Positions 23,188 to 36,095 of a stretch of 64,000 nt of DNA are shown here, piece after piece. The first letter of the stretch is position 1, and every line of letters begins with the position of its first letter. The translations under genes were made by a program, and so were the position numbers. Source of the stretch: Fragilariopsis cylindrus CCMP1102 (lineage: Eukaryota > Bacillariophyta > Bacillariophyceae > Bacillariales > Bacillariaceae); NCBI GenBank assembly GCA_900095095.1, contig FMBT01000390.1, positions 100,347 through 164,346 on the forward strand, given 5' to 3'. The notes beneath the pieces are model-generated. The model was not told the DNA's origin, made no database searches, and worked only from the letters and a program-made list of their open reading frames with translations.

Positions 23188-24420
23188 CTATGGGCCTCCA
23201 TATTTCTCACTATCGCCTGGCATCCCAAACTTACTTCCGTCCATTACCTCCATTGTACCTATCAAGTCACCGAAAGGAGGTAGTCCCGTCGCACGACGAA
23301 GGATTTTCCCCTGAAATCATCAAAAGAAATCAAGAGATTAAAATTATAAGATAACGATTAGATGACGCCAGGAAGACAAGACAACTTCTTAAGTCAAAAT
23401 TCCCACACAGACGAAAGAAATCATGAAATAATAATAATCCCCGTAGGACGAAATACTTACATTTTTCTTGACAGTCAAAGTGATCCCCTTTTCCAAAACA
23501 TCATACCCTTGTGTTGCAGCAGTTTCGATCTCTGATTTTAAATATTCGCTCCATTGATTTGATCCCGTCGGAAAAGAAATAACAGAATCGGCCTTGCTAA
23601 TGTCAAAATTGCGATCAGTTTCTGGATCAGCTTCTATTCCGTTTGTCCAGAAGCCACGAGTATCACCAACGACGACTTTTGATTTTTCTTCCCATTATTG
23701 AAGATAAATTCTCCAGTAGGACGGGAACAATAACCATATCGACTTCGAGTAATTTCTCCGGGAATGTATTAGTATCTGTCAATTGATCTGAAGTCATCGA
23801 TCTCGCTAACGAAGAAATATACTCTTTTCCTCCTGCTGCTATTAGAACTCGACTTTGACGTCTGTAGCTCTTCATCTCCAAACGCTTACTACCCCCCTCT
23901 GTGGTGCCGCTGGCTCGACGATCAAACTTGCTAGTCTACCACCCCGAGCTAGCTTATCAAGATTCGCTTGGCCAAGTTTGTAGTCGCGATATACGAGTAC
24001 ACCACAGGCAATAACAGCACCCAAGTTAATAGCATCAGATGTAAGTACCTCATCAAGCGGTTGAGCATCTGCGAAGCCGCCTGCCATTGTCTTGGCCGTA
24101 TTCAAGGCTGAAAAATATAATGCGATCATTGCCGATCCGAATGATGCTGTAAAGAATGCTAGCCGAACTTTACGAAAGGGCGAGTCAATCTCCTCTCGAA
24201 GCCGTTGCTTGAGCGTATATCCTCCTTGTGCTTGACTGAGATCGAGTTCTGTAGATTGTCTTTGCTCTTGTTCCTGATCGGATGTAGGCTCGGCACAAAG
24301 ACTAACAACCCGCCCATCATTATAATTGTGGGTCGTTGTCGCACAACTCTGTGGTGAAACGAATGCAGACGCCGTCGAACATATTGAGAAGAAGAAGAGG
24401 AAAATACTAAGAATCTGCAT
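23188..24420 (-). CDS. LPA1/REP27-like plastid protein, three frame breaks
   Basis: Exons 24420-23461 and 23310-23188 (150-bp intron) give about 361 residues. The N-terminus is a signal peptide ending ASAFVSP, the classic plastid motif. A two-helix membrane region follows (about residues 78-96 AFFTASFGSAMIALYF and about 119-133 LGAVIACGVLVY), then a soluble domain with SRVLIAAGGKEYI, VDMVIVPVLL and VVVGDTRGFWTNG, ending LPPFGDLIGTMEVMDGSKFG. This order fits the Low PSII Accumulation 1/REP27 family, which helps photosystem II assembly in thylakoids. Three one-base losses are needed to read through: a C6 run at 23892-23897, CC at 23713-23714 and a T5 run at 23683-23687 (plus-strand bases). Each shifts the frame the same way and the protein stays sensible after each. 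Confidence 0.68.
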
Positions 24421-25029
24421 CCTTTAGGTTCAACAATTGTAATTTATATAGCTTTTATAACGAGATGAGAAAGTATGATAAGAATGCTTTTATGTGCGCT
24501 ATCATTCTCTCTTCATTTTTAAATTTCATATTTTTATTCTGAATTTATCGTTTGTCGCGATTTCTCTTCTGTGACTCCGTGCTTGTTTACGTGTTATTTA
24601 TTCTTGTTGTAAGACCACTGACTCACATTACACTCGTGATTAATGAGGCGCGGTAAAGTATCTATTTTGAATCTTAACATACATGCCAGCTACTCTACTA
24701 TATTCTACTCTACCGGTACTCTACTCTACCAGATTTCCAGCTAGATTGGTTGTACTTCTCAATAGATAGTTGTTGGGAGGAGTTACAAATGAATAATATT
24801 GCAATTAAGATTATAGTTTGTTAACTTCTTGACATTCGAATACAATATGAAATACTGTAGTAGACGATCCGAAAAAATTGTTAGGCAGGGAAATAAAACT
24901 AATTTTCTTATTCGACTAGAATTTATTTTGGTCACTACAAGAGACAAACTTTAAAAATGAGAGAAAATATAAAAAGCACTAATATTGCATTAACTAAAGA
25001 TTAAATTCGGTTTTGTCTTCTCTGCCCTT
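24421..25029. other. intergenic
   Basis: AT-rich spacer between two minus-strand genes, with TCTACTC-type repeats near 24696-24732. No gene seen. Confidence 0.55.
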
Positions 25030-27597
25030 TTAAACTACAGCTGCTCGATGGGTGTTAATAGCAATACCATATTCAAGTTCGTCGTCGACGTCTTCATCGC
25101 TCGCCTTTATTGTACTATCATCTTCGACGACGACAGCTTTGACTTCTTCTTTTACTGAATCATTCTTTACAAAATTTTCTGTCTCTCAGCTAGTTCAGCT
25201 AAGTCAGATTTTAAGTAATCAACCATTTCTAACAGTGTGGCACTAATGGCCGATGATTCTGCAGCATCCTCGTCAATTTCACCCTTTTTACATAGGCCCT
25301 CAAATTGTTTAACAAGTTTCTTTGCCAGAGTTCTTGTGTAGAAGTTTGGAATGATGTTTGTATAATCACCTTGATCAATATACCTGAATTCACCTGCTTC
25401 TTTACGTCGGTCAACATATCTGACGCAAGCTGGCTTGCACGGGTGGTTCCCTCAACAGTACCATCTAGACACGCAGCAAATGCAGTGTTGTAGGTAATAA
25501 CATTGGGTTGGACCAATCTGATTTCATCCGATTGATCCATTCGACAGCGACACCTGACTGCTTCGGATCAGCTACGCAAGCTGCAATTGCTGTTGTGTAT
25601 GTAACTACAGAAGGTTCGACTCCAGCTTTAAGCATACCAATAACAATTCCCTCACACCCGATAGTATTTCCTTGTTTTGCAAGTCGTTTTAAAGCAATAT
25701 TGAATGTGATCAAGTTACCTTCCGTTTCATGAGTCTCTTTCATGAGATCTAATACCTGAATGGTCAACTCTTCTTCGCCACAAACTTCGCACGCATTCAC
25801 AACCGTATTGAACACTCTCAGTGGTGGCTTATCAGCCCGGCCCTGTTTATACAAAGACACCTGAATAGAACAAGAAAAGAAACAGTGAGTTTACGCGTTT
25901 CTTTTGTAACTATGATTAAATATTTAAAACCACAAAATCATGCACGGATGGATTGAAGCGACGAACTTACCCAGTCCAAGAGAATAGATGTAGCTTTACG
26001 ACTTTTTTCTAACTTAGCACACAAGACAACGATATTCCTCCACACGCTCGGTGATGGTGTTAATCCTCTTTCTAACATCAATTCCAATAGTTTTACTGCT
26101 AACTTCCAGTTATCGCTTTCAACAGCTTTCATAACAGCCCGACGATGGATGATTGTACACGCACGCTGGGATGCTGGGGATAGATTTGCAACAAGAGTAT
26201 CACCTCTATCTGGTTCACAACCTTCAGCTTTGCTGGCTGCAGTTAAAAATCGAAGACCCAAACCGATATTGCCAATTTTCTCGGCAGCGATCACTCCAGC
26301 TGCAAGAATACCTCTACCGTCCACGGTCGATGCAATATTATCAAGTTCATATCCAGTTGCCTTCACGTAGGCTAATCCTGTCATAAGTTTTTCTGGTTCA
26401 TTCGCACCTTCAACACAAGCTGATGCTACATCTGCAAATACTCTCAGAGATGGTGTATCCGACTTCTCAACTACAATTTCACGAAGTATTCGTAATGCGT
26501 GATCAATCGACCCTTCATTTGCTAGTGTAGTAATAAGTTTTTCGTAGGTATCAACAAAGATAGTGGTAGGAGATTCTGCCGAAAGTTCGACCGCCGTTAA
26601 CATAGCCAGTGCCGTATCGATTCCACCGAATCCTTCGTGGGCGCTACCATCCTGTTCGAAACCAAGTGATTCCTTAATACAAGTATTTGCTATTTCTGCA
26701 GGAACGGTATATCCAGCATTAACCATCTCTTCCATCGCTCTTCGTGCTGGTTCAGCTGCCCGAGCTCCGTGAAGTCTACATTGCATGTATGCATTTAATA
26801 CCTCTGTAAAAACTTCTTCTGGGATTGTCCGTGGATTTTCAGAATCATTACCGAATTTCTTGATGAGCTGTTTAAATTTTCTTGCAGCACGCTTCCAGTG
26901 CACCTTTTCCGTAAGTGATAAGATTTCCTTCACCGCGATGTTGAAATCAAAATCCGGATCGGAGTCATCCTGAAAAGAAATTCCACTTTTTTTAAACGCC
27001 TACATAATATGTCACGAGGAAAAAAAATTATGTAAGAAGAAAAAGCCACATACGGTACATTATTCATCTTTACGGTATCAATCTTATTGCGAATAAATCT
27101 CTTTTGATGTGACATCGTTCGACGGTTCTGTAGAAGAAGAAAAAAAATAGATTTGGCACAACAACAAAAAAGTTGGTTCCACTTACATTATTCAACGCAT
27201 CTGCACCAATTACACGTATTTCTTTTCTTTTATCATAGTCATGTTCTTCTCCGTCGGTAGCAAGTTGACGAAGTCGTGTTCGCATACTTGTGAATGTACC
27301 ACTCGTATCAAGATCTCTCAGTTCCAATTCTTTTTGAACTTCTCGAAAACGAAGTTTCGAAACAAGATCTTTCGTCAGACCTTTCATTTGAGACTTTTTA
27401 TTATCATTTTTTGTATCTATATCCTCATCAATTTCTGTGCTCATTCTGGTTACAACAACTGCCGACGACGATGACCTACTAGTTACAGCTAGCTGCTGCT
27501 TCCCTTGAAAAGATACCCCATTAGGATTGAATGCCAAACCTGGATCGACCGCCAACAATGTCAAGACGACAGCAATAGCTTTAGTATCAAACCTCAT
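25030..27597 (-). CDS. plastid SAP-PPR protein, three frame breaks
   Basis: Exons 27597-27187, 27127-27059, 26969-25971 and 25860-25030 give about 770 residues. The N-terminal signal peptide ends PGLAFNP, a plastid signal. Residues about 80-113 (LRFREVQKELELRDLDTSG) look like a SAP nucleic-acid-binding motif. Then come pentatricopeptide-type helical repeats, clearest in PSLRVFADVASACVEG, PSVVTYTTAIAACVAD and PNVITYNTAFAACLDG. PPR proteins bind organelle RNA and act in its processing, stability or translation. Three one-base losses are bridged near 25515-25516, 25401-25403 and 25175-25178. After them the frame continues to an acidic tail ending THRAAVV. The second exon is only 69 bp. The RNA target is unknown. 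Confidence 0.8.
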
Positions 27598-28635
27598 ATC
27601 TATATTATTTTCGTTCCTTTTTTGATTATTCTTTTTCTATCTATACCTCTCTCTCTCTCTTTGTGCAGGTGCTACGTCGTTGTTGCTTTGTAATGTGTGG
27701 GAGGATATATCTTTATTTTGGTCCAGTATTGTGTTTATGATGATACTATTCTGAAGTCAGCGATTACAATAACGCACGTTGACTTGCATCTACAATGTAC
27801 CGGTAACAAGAAAATATGTTTGTAGCGAATCAATCGAGCTGAGTGACGGAAAATAATAGCATCAGCAACCTTGAAACGCGTTCGTTACAGTAGTAAAGTA
27901 CAATTCGATCAATCAACAGACGCTGCAGGCTGTGGAAACAGAATCCCCTAGTATGGAGATTTTTGTGGCGTTGTTGTTTTTCTGTTCTCGAGGAGCAGAA
28001 AAGTACTCATTCACATCTTTACACGTCATTTAAAACACTCAGTGTGACGTACGACATAAGCAAATATTTTCAGTCGTGCTTAAATATATTCTACGCACTA
28101 CTGTAGTACAGTAGACTACATAGAGGACAAACGCATATTTCGTTAATTTTCCTTGTCCGCGCAGTTTTTCTCGAAATTTCACGTCCTTTTTTCAGGTACT
28201 ACTTTTTTTTACTTCTTGTTCTAACGTAGTTTAGTCCCCAAGAACACACTAGTAATAATAGCCACAAATATAAAATTAAAGCCCTTATAAGCTTTCCGTC
28301 CTACGACTTGTGTAACTCATAATTTTATTCAGTGACGTGACGCGATACATCGCCTACAAATGGCGCGCGCATTTGTAGTATTATACATACACCCAGGTTG
28401 TTAAGTGCAGACATGAGTACTATGTGTATGTTGATTGTCCCACAGCATACAGTATTCAAGATTCATGAGTGAAACTCGCAGCATTGCATTTCTAGCTTAT
28501 TGCAAACTATAGTTATAAGTAGTAATGAGTTAGTACTAGTGCATATTAATTAATTTCCATAGAATGATAATGCTCTCCTCAGGAAAAAAACAGCAGATTG
28601 ATTCAAGGACGCTCACGATCGACGAAGCAGCCCAC
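27598..28635. other. intergenic
   Basis: About 1 kb upstream of the PPR gene and downstream of XPO1. A CT-rich stretch near 27648-27662 could be promoter-associated. No gene recognised. Confidence 0.5.
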
Positions 28636-31600
28636 CTACAAATCAAGATCAATTTCGGAAGGCTTGAGCATACCCGGAACAGCACTTCGTTCAGTCATCC
28701 TAGCCTGTTCCTGTTGAACTCTGTCTCTTTCGTGTTCTTCTGAAAAGAGCGCGGTATTGTCTTCAGTGTTGAATTCCTTTAATTCAATAAGAAAGTCTCT
28801 TAGGTGTATTTTGAATGGGGACAACTCCATCTTGATATTGAACATACCATCGACGAATTTTGACACTTGCGTCTTAGATAGATTGGGAAAACTAGTGACT
28901 AATAAGTTGCTGATGTATTCACGCAAGTAGGCAGGATTAGTCTGTCCCGGTGGTTGCGTCGATGGATCAAATAGCGGTACAGTGACCTGGTTTTGTTGCA
29001 CCAAATGGAACATCAATCGGAGCAAGGTAGCGTGCATTTTAAACCCTGATTTGTGAAATCTGTCCGTCATCACAGCAAAGACATCTTGGATAAGTGAAAG
29101 AAGATATTGCTGGTAGAATGCCTGTGCAACATTTGGAGTTTTGCCAACGTTTCGTAAAAGTTCGTGCAAAATATCCAATCCCTGTTATTTTATTTCAAGA
29201 AAAGGAGAAGAGAGGAGGATAATATAATAATTAGCGAAACGAATCATAAGTCATACAAGTACAGTCCAATTCAATCAACGAATAAGCCAGCCAGTCGAAT
29301 ATATTCCTAAGTGTAAAAATAAATAAACGAGGAACTTACCGTATCAGCTATGTTTCTTTCTTTGTGCTTCATGGCCCATACAACGGCATGTACAACAAGC
29401 TTTTGGTGCTCCGGAGGAATATTGAATAGTGCTGGAAAACAATGCTCGTTGATCGCTTTGAGGAATTCAAAGAAGCGGATTCGATGCTCGGGATAGTCTT
29501 CAAAGTTCTTCGTTATCATTTCCAATGTGCATTCAAACACAGCTTCCATGATTCTTGGTACTTCATCAACAACGTTGGATTTCAGTTTTTCGATAACAAC
29601 GGTGAAAAGAACGAGGACTTCCGGATCTCGTGCTCCTGCAATGTTCCGTTTATAGTCCCCTAGGATTGGATCTAAGACAGGTGGAATGAAACCCTGTGCT
29701 ACGGTCAAAGCATCAGCTTCCGGTGGTCCACTCTTGTCAATAAATGTAGTAAGCAAGCGTAGTACTTCTTTCTTCGCACTTCGCATAGTTCGTACTAGAC
29801 TCATTTGGGTTGCAATTGCACCCTGCTGGGCTACTGCACCAGATATTCGTTCGGAATAAACTCGATACACATTGAGCATATCCATAAAGAATGTTTGCAG
29901 CTGAAAAGTGAATAATCCCCCAACACTCCTGCAAAGTCGATTGTTAGTCTTCAAAATCTTGATGATTTCCTTTATGGTAGCAGGATCTACAAGATTTTCG
30001 ACACTGACTTTAGCTTGATCCATGATGACCTCCCATGTCCGATTGGGCATTTCCATAAGCCTCCCTTGAAGTAGTTGTCTATCGATTGCAACATTAGGAC
30101 CCCTGTCATTTAGCATACAACCAGCTGCTTCGTAAAAAGCTTGAACTTGATGAGGTTCTAAGTCGCTGATAATAGATGGCAAGGACTCGACCAATTCGCC
30201 TATAAATGGAATCTGTTCATCCTGCTGAAGAGTAACAAATTTACGTTTGCATTTAGTTGCAATTTTAAGAAAGGTATCACAGGCCATATCCTGAACACCG
30301 GGGTGCGATTCGTGCATAAATTCAAACAGTTTATTGACGACAGTTTTTAAGAATTTCCAGTGCGCTCTCAAAAATCGAGGATACTGTCCCACCACATACA
30401 TGATGTTACTTGCGACCACTGCTTTGTTATCCTTTCCTCTTTTTTGTTCACATAGCCCTAACAAATCCTTTATGACAGTGACTAGAAATCTTTTCTCTTC
30501 GTCTTCTGACATAGCCCCCGAAATGCTACCGATTGCCCAACAGAGTGTATTCAGAATATTCCAATCGAAGTTATTTTCTACTCTTACTTGATCTGAAAGT
30601 TTCGAAAGCATTATAGACTCAGTATCCTCACAGTTAAGATGGGTCAAGTACACAAGAGTATCACGCATAGTTTTGTACTGTGCAATCACATCCGTGTCTT
30701 TGGTGGTTTCCCGTACAATATCTCCATTCTCATCTTCTACAATCAACACTTCCTCCGGTTTCGCCATGTTTGCAATCATGACCTGTCGTACCCCAGTCAA
30801 AACAGGACTATACACAAATTTGCGCGATGATCTACTCATCGAACTGGTTGAGTTACCATTCAAATTCAAAACGCGACTGGTAGCAGATCCATCATTGTAA
30901 AAAGAAGCTTGGGAGTTGTCAGCCTTGTAAAGGTCCTCTGCTAACATGTGCCACGCTTCAAGGCAGATTCGGAAAATTTCCGTGTCCTGCACCTCGGAGA
31001 CACGTACTAAGTAAAACATTCCAGATAAGAGTGCTTGTTCGGACTCAGGTGTTTCTAGCACCTTAAGATGTGCCTTGAAGAAACCACTCAAAAACAAGGC
31101 AAGTTTTTGAATAAAAAAACAATCTTCCTCACTTCCATCTCTATATGGTTGCCGAAGGTCCATTTCCGGAGCAAATACATCTCGTAATTTTAATAAGAAG
31201 GTAGTAAAAAGCTGTCGAAATAGAGGATCGTATTGAGGCTCTAGGTCCTGTAGGGTGCCAATTTCCGTTAGACAATCGAGAGCATTATTTCGAAAAACTG
31301 GCTCCGGGAAAAATTTATCCAATAAGACTTGAATAAGGTTAGTTTGGAAGATAAATCCGAGGGGAATCCAAGTTAGGAATCGTTGTAATGTCTTCAATGT
31401 TACCCGTAATAAGCTCGGTCTTTGACTGTGCTCTAAAACAAATTGACACAGCTGAAAGATCTGTGAAAATTCTCCGTTCAGTGATTCTTTCATTCGCTTT
31501 ACCTTTTCCGTGACCATTTGATCCCTCGAAAAGTCAAAAACTTCTTCACTTAGTAGCTTCAAAATCTGCATATTGTTTTCGCATAGAATTTCGGATGTCT

Positions 31601-32257
31601 TCGACGATCCAACAAGATCACTAATAAAGGACGGCCAGTTTTGAGGCCATTCTTGTTTGAGAATTTCTACCAATGTAAGGTTGAGTTTCCCGATAAAGAC
31701 CCTTTCTTGAATCATAATAGCTTCATCTGACGACATTTTGATAACTTTTCCAACAACAAAGTTTTTTATTCCCTCCTTTTGATCTGCTGGTATTATCTTC
31801 CATCTTTTGAAAATTGATAGAAACAATAATGAGAGGAAGAAAAGGGAGATATGATATCATTATTAGGGGAATGGACGGTAAGAAAGGATAGATATTCTAC
31901 TTAATTCTTTTACTAGCACCACAGCGTTTAAGAAAAGTTAAAGAGCTATCATTTGTGTTGTATTTTACGTATTACGTACCTTGTTTTGATAGCATCATCC
32001 AGTACTTGAAGACCGAAGAATCTTGAATGAGAATTTTGAGATTGTTCAATAATACTATCGGCCATTCGCCACAGTTCCGGTGACTCCTGGAGCTGCATTA
32101 AGGCCTTGTTTGCCTGTGCTCGATGGGGGGAGACTGGATCATACGCTGCCGCCACAATTTGATCCAACAAGGTAATATCAAAGTTATCGCCACTAATAAG
32201 TTGTTGTGCTATCGCCTGTAAATCAGGCGAAGTAGCAGCAGAACCATTTGTAGCCAT
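28636..32257 (-). CDS. XPO1: exportin-1 (CRM1), nuclear export receptor
   Basis: Exons 32257-31980, 31803-29340 and 29181-28636 give 1095 residues, close to the 1071-1084 of human and yeast CRM1. It carries proteins with leucine-rich export signals out of the nucleus with Ran-GTP. Seen: the N-terminal importin-beta-like region with [27 protein letters not shown] and [13 protein letters not shown]; the HEAT-repeat centre with [20 protein letters not shown] and [16 protein letters not shown]; and a C-terminal segment ending in an acidic tail. The Cys in DMACDTF corresponds, from memory of the human protein, to the leptomycin B target. No frame break occurs in over 3 kb of coding sequence, in contrast to neighbouring genes. 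Confidence 0.97.
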
Positions 32258-33898
32258 GCTTTTGTTTGATTAAAAATCGGAGTACGGTAAGATAAAACTA
32301 ATAAACAAATACCAAAACCTGACTGTTGGTTTACAGTTTCGCTCTACCGTTTTATGACTACTAATCTGATGTTGATTACGAAAAAAGTCAAGTTCAATTA
32401 TTCTAATTGAAACAGACAAGAATGTTCAATCTCTTGCGAATTCTTCGATTGACGATATGCTGGTATTTGTATAGGATCTCAAGTCCTTAAATGGCGGTTT
32501 GCCAATGCAACGATGATGATGATGATGTGTGTTGAAATGGACTGTATATTGATGACCGTGAGCCCAAATTCGAAAGTGAGATAGAATGTCACGCGGTCTA
32601 TAACGTTACAAAATTAACTCTAGGAACGAAAACAGCGCTCGATTTCAATGGCGCTTCGTACTTCGTAGTTAGTTGTTGTAGGCCTAGTCCTACAGTAAAA
32701 GTTACCGTTCAGAATTTGTAGCAAACAGCCAAACAAATTCTGTCACGAGTAGTGCGCGGTCTCCCCCCGCGCACCCCCTACTTTTCCTGGTACAAAGCGA
32801 ACAATGCTGGTAACATTTTAGTTTAAAAGCTACGAGTAACTTACCAACAACCTACAATAATTAATTAATTAATTGTATACACAGTGTATGTCAAAAATGT
32901 TCTACTCAATAGGAGGATCACTGCATGCCATACCAATAGCTCCAGCTTTATACCAACTCTTTATCAAGAATATGTTCCTTGTTTTTGGTGGTACAAAAAT
33001 CCAAAGCATGGAACAACACAAGGAACAATTTTCTGTACTTGGTGTGTTGTTAGTTTCAAGAGTAGCTGTCAATATTTTGCATAATAAAAAGGTTATCAGT
33101 GTACTGATGCCTACTAGCAGTAGTACTAGTTATTAGTATTATATATTTAATCTAGTAGAGGTGAACTAACAGTACCAGTATAGGTTGACCAGAATTGATG
33201 CCATCAATTGACCACTAATTTTCCACATTCATCTCAAAGAAATTTCCACTACTGTGTGCCATACGTGCAGTGCGTGTGAAATCCTCATGTTGACAGGGTG
33301 TTGAGTGTCAATGTAAATCAAGTGTATCCAGCAATTCCTGGGCATGTAAAAGCAGCATGGGGATTCAAGGATTGTAAGGAGTTGGGCCCCTATGTTTCTG
33401 CTGCATTGAAGAATCTTCCTCCATGTTAGAAACTCATGTGTAGTATTTTGATTAGTGATGTGTGCTATATTATCCTATACATAGACTGATGTCATATTAT
33501 CCAGTCATCTAGATGCTCTTGCATTAATAGGGCAGTTTAGTTTAATCACAATTTAGTCATAATTTGCTATCTATTATTGTATTACTAAGTCCTAGTGCAT
33601 ATCTCTAGGATACAGCCTGCATTTAAATTTGCCTATAAACTCTATATTCATACAGCAGCCACAATATTTTTACTTTGGGAATGCTTCTGATTTTCATCCT
33701 TTATCATATACAGCTCCTAGGAAATAAATGCATGATATGAATCCTTTTACAGTGTCTCTCATGGGATTTCAATTTTATTTCTACTACTACTCAAGGCCAA
33801 TCTATGTATCTACAGGAAATGCCAAGTAAAATTATCTTAGATCTTTTTCTAGATCGACATTTTGACATAGTTTGTTAGAATAAGGCATTGCGAATTTA
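32258..33898. other. long intergenic region, possible decayed coding remnants
   Basis: About 1.6 kb with no intact gene. Two short plus-strand stretches look coding-like but match nothing I know: one open from 32879 to 33136 and one at 33301-33429 (VYPAIPGHVKAAWGFKDC). TTAA repeats occur near 32858-32873. These could be remnants of an old element or chance. Confidence 0.4.
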
Positions 33899-36095
33899 TC
33901 ATCCAATCACGGGATCCCAGATCTGTTATTAGAATATGGCAGATAGTATAATATGTGAGGGACGAACATAGAAAAATATCAGTTGACACATAGTAATAAT
34001 TATAAAACTCTTTCGGTTAATTATGGAAATACTACTTACCCATAAATTTGCTAACCATTTGTTGCCCTTGAGTACTTTATTTCCTCCGTGCTGCGACAAG
34101 TCATCGAAATTTCCGTCTTCCAACATATTATAAAAGAGTACGGCTGTACCTGCTTTGGGCTGAATTTCGAGTCCCTCTGCATTGTAATTGTTGACTGCTC
34201 GAGGAAATCGTGTTTCTCCTCCTTCTTCCACATCGTTGAGGTAGATCAGTAGAGTTGCAAATCTCGATGGCTGGTAACGATCATTGATCGAAGGCGATAC
34301 AAAGTCATGATGGGGTGTGTATTCCTCACCCTTTTTGTATCGTACAACTTGCAACGATTCAGCGATCGAATGGTGTTGCGCGCCGCTAGACTCGTGAAAG
34401 TTTTGGAAAAGATTCGAATCAATCCTAGTTAGTTTCGCTGCTTTCTCGTAAATCTTTTTTGTGAGTGAGCTGGTATCTCCAGATAACCACGTGTTCGTAG
34501 AGCTACGAGTCGAATTGTCTCTATTCTTCCTTGCGAGTGAACTTGAATGTAAGGTTGATGGTTCTAACCCCTGCTCCAAACCAAGCCGAATTACCTCCTT
34601 ACATTCGTCTGATGAGAAAGAAGAAAACAATGGATACAATACAGTAGTTTGACGGAACCGCGAACATTAGACGAAAGTAAAGGAGAAATCATCTGAATAA
34701 ATATTGCCTTGCGCAGTACCCGTCGAGGTCTTAGAAGGTAAAACGTAATAACGTACCAGGTGAAAGAAAATCATCGATTCTAAAAACTTTCGGCATAACA
34801 GATGCAACTGTAAGAGTCATATCTCCCACGTGATGTACTTGACCAATGTACGAAGCTGGGTGCATATATTGCATGGGAAATCGTCTAGGAAATTGTGCAA
34901 GCCATGTCCGTCTACTAACAACTGTATAATCTCTAGCAAAAGCTTGATTAACTAGCTGTCTCTGGTACATTCCATACATTTTGGGATCTTTAATTTGAAG
35001 CTCTTCCATCATTTCAATGGGATTTTTTGGTTCATAAAATACAAGAGCAGTATCAGGTGTCAAAAGCCAACGTTTGAGTATCATGGAAGGGTCGTATATC
35101 GGCGTTATGTGAAATTCGTGTCCGGGCATGGTGGCAGTACCAATCGATTCCATTGGAGGTATTTCTCCAACAAGCTTCCTGGAATTTTCATTTCCTCCTT
35201 TTCCATCCCAATACAAAAGAACGGGCTTGTTATTTAAATTAACGAACTTCGTAGCAAATCCAGTAAATGTCAATGGAGGTTGCTGTAACTTTCTTTGCCT
35301 TTCCTTGGAGGATATCGCCGGCGAGTTTGAGGAGTCGACAATAGAGCTGCTGCTGCTGCTGCTCTTTTCGTTGGCTACTAGTTCAGGATATATTTCTTCC
35401 AGCGTAGGTTCTTTGTAAAAATGAGTCACACCCTTGAACTTTACAACGTTATTAGCTTCTTTTTGATATTGTTGAAACAAACATTGATATTCTGTATGTC
35501 CTTTCATAAGGATGATGCGCCTTCCATCATCGTTGTTTTCGCTTTCTGCGTATGTATCATCTTCTATCTGGTCAGCCACATAAAACGCTTGAAGTGATTC
35601 AAATTGATTGCGAGGAATATAAAAATCCATTGGATGCAGTCTATCAATCTTTGTAAATGACTGAATGTCTTGTAGGCAGAAACTGATATTGGCCGTTCTT
35701 GAAATACCCTTTAAGTGATTATGTTTATCTAGCATCATATTATTTGCAATTGATAATGGTGATCCTACTGCGGAACTAACAACTGAAGTTCGGTTATAGA
35801 AATGTGCTCCTGCAGATGCGAAAAGGGCTACGAGAATTGCAAAGATGTGTTGCCTCCAAAAAGGACGATCATCGTTTTCATCGATCTCAGCACCATCATC
35901 ATCATCATCATCATCATCGTAGTAGTAGTCGCCGTCGTCATCGTCGTCATCATCGTCATCATCATGATCATCATAATCTTCTTTTTCATCTTCTTCGTAA
36001 TCATCGGAATCATCATTAGAAAACGTCATCGTTGGTTCAGGTTCTTCCATTTCGCTAACGCCGCTGTTGGGTTCTTTTCCATCCGAGTGGATCAT
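33899..36095 (-). CDS. membrane prolyl 4-hydroxylase with VHL-beta-like module
   Basis: Exons 36095-34757, 34608-34040 and 33922-33899 (the last only 24 bp) give 643 residues. An extremely acidic Asp/Tyr N-terminus precedes one membrane anchor (about 82-98). Residues about 284-331 (FVNLNNKPVLLYWDG, GEIPPMES, TATMPGHEFHI) resemble the VHL beta domain, whose animal member reads hydroxyproline. The catalytic 2-oxoglutarate/Fe(II) domain begins near 440 with FRIDDFLSPDECKEVI. It has the iron ligands His546 and Asp548 (TPHHDF) and His620 (SQHGG), the 2-oxoglutarate-binding Lys630 (GNKWLANLW) and ends WDPVIG. It is a predicted type II membrane enzyme of the secretory pathway. The final micro-exon was placed because it restores the conserved NLWIWDPV ending. 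Confidence 0.85.

Noticed and set aside
32879-33429. Transposase remnant downstream of the P4H gene
   Set aside because: Two short coding-like stretches are present, but no catalytic motif, terminal repeats or target duplication was seen, so no element is called.
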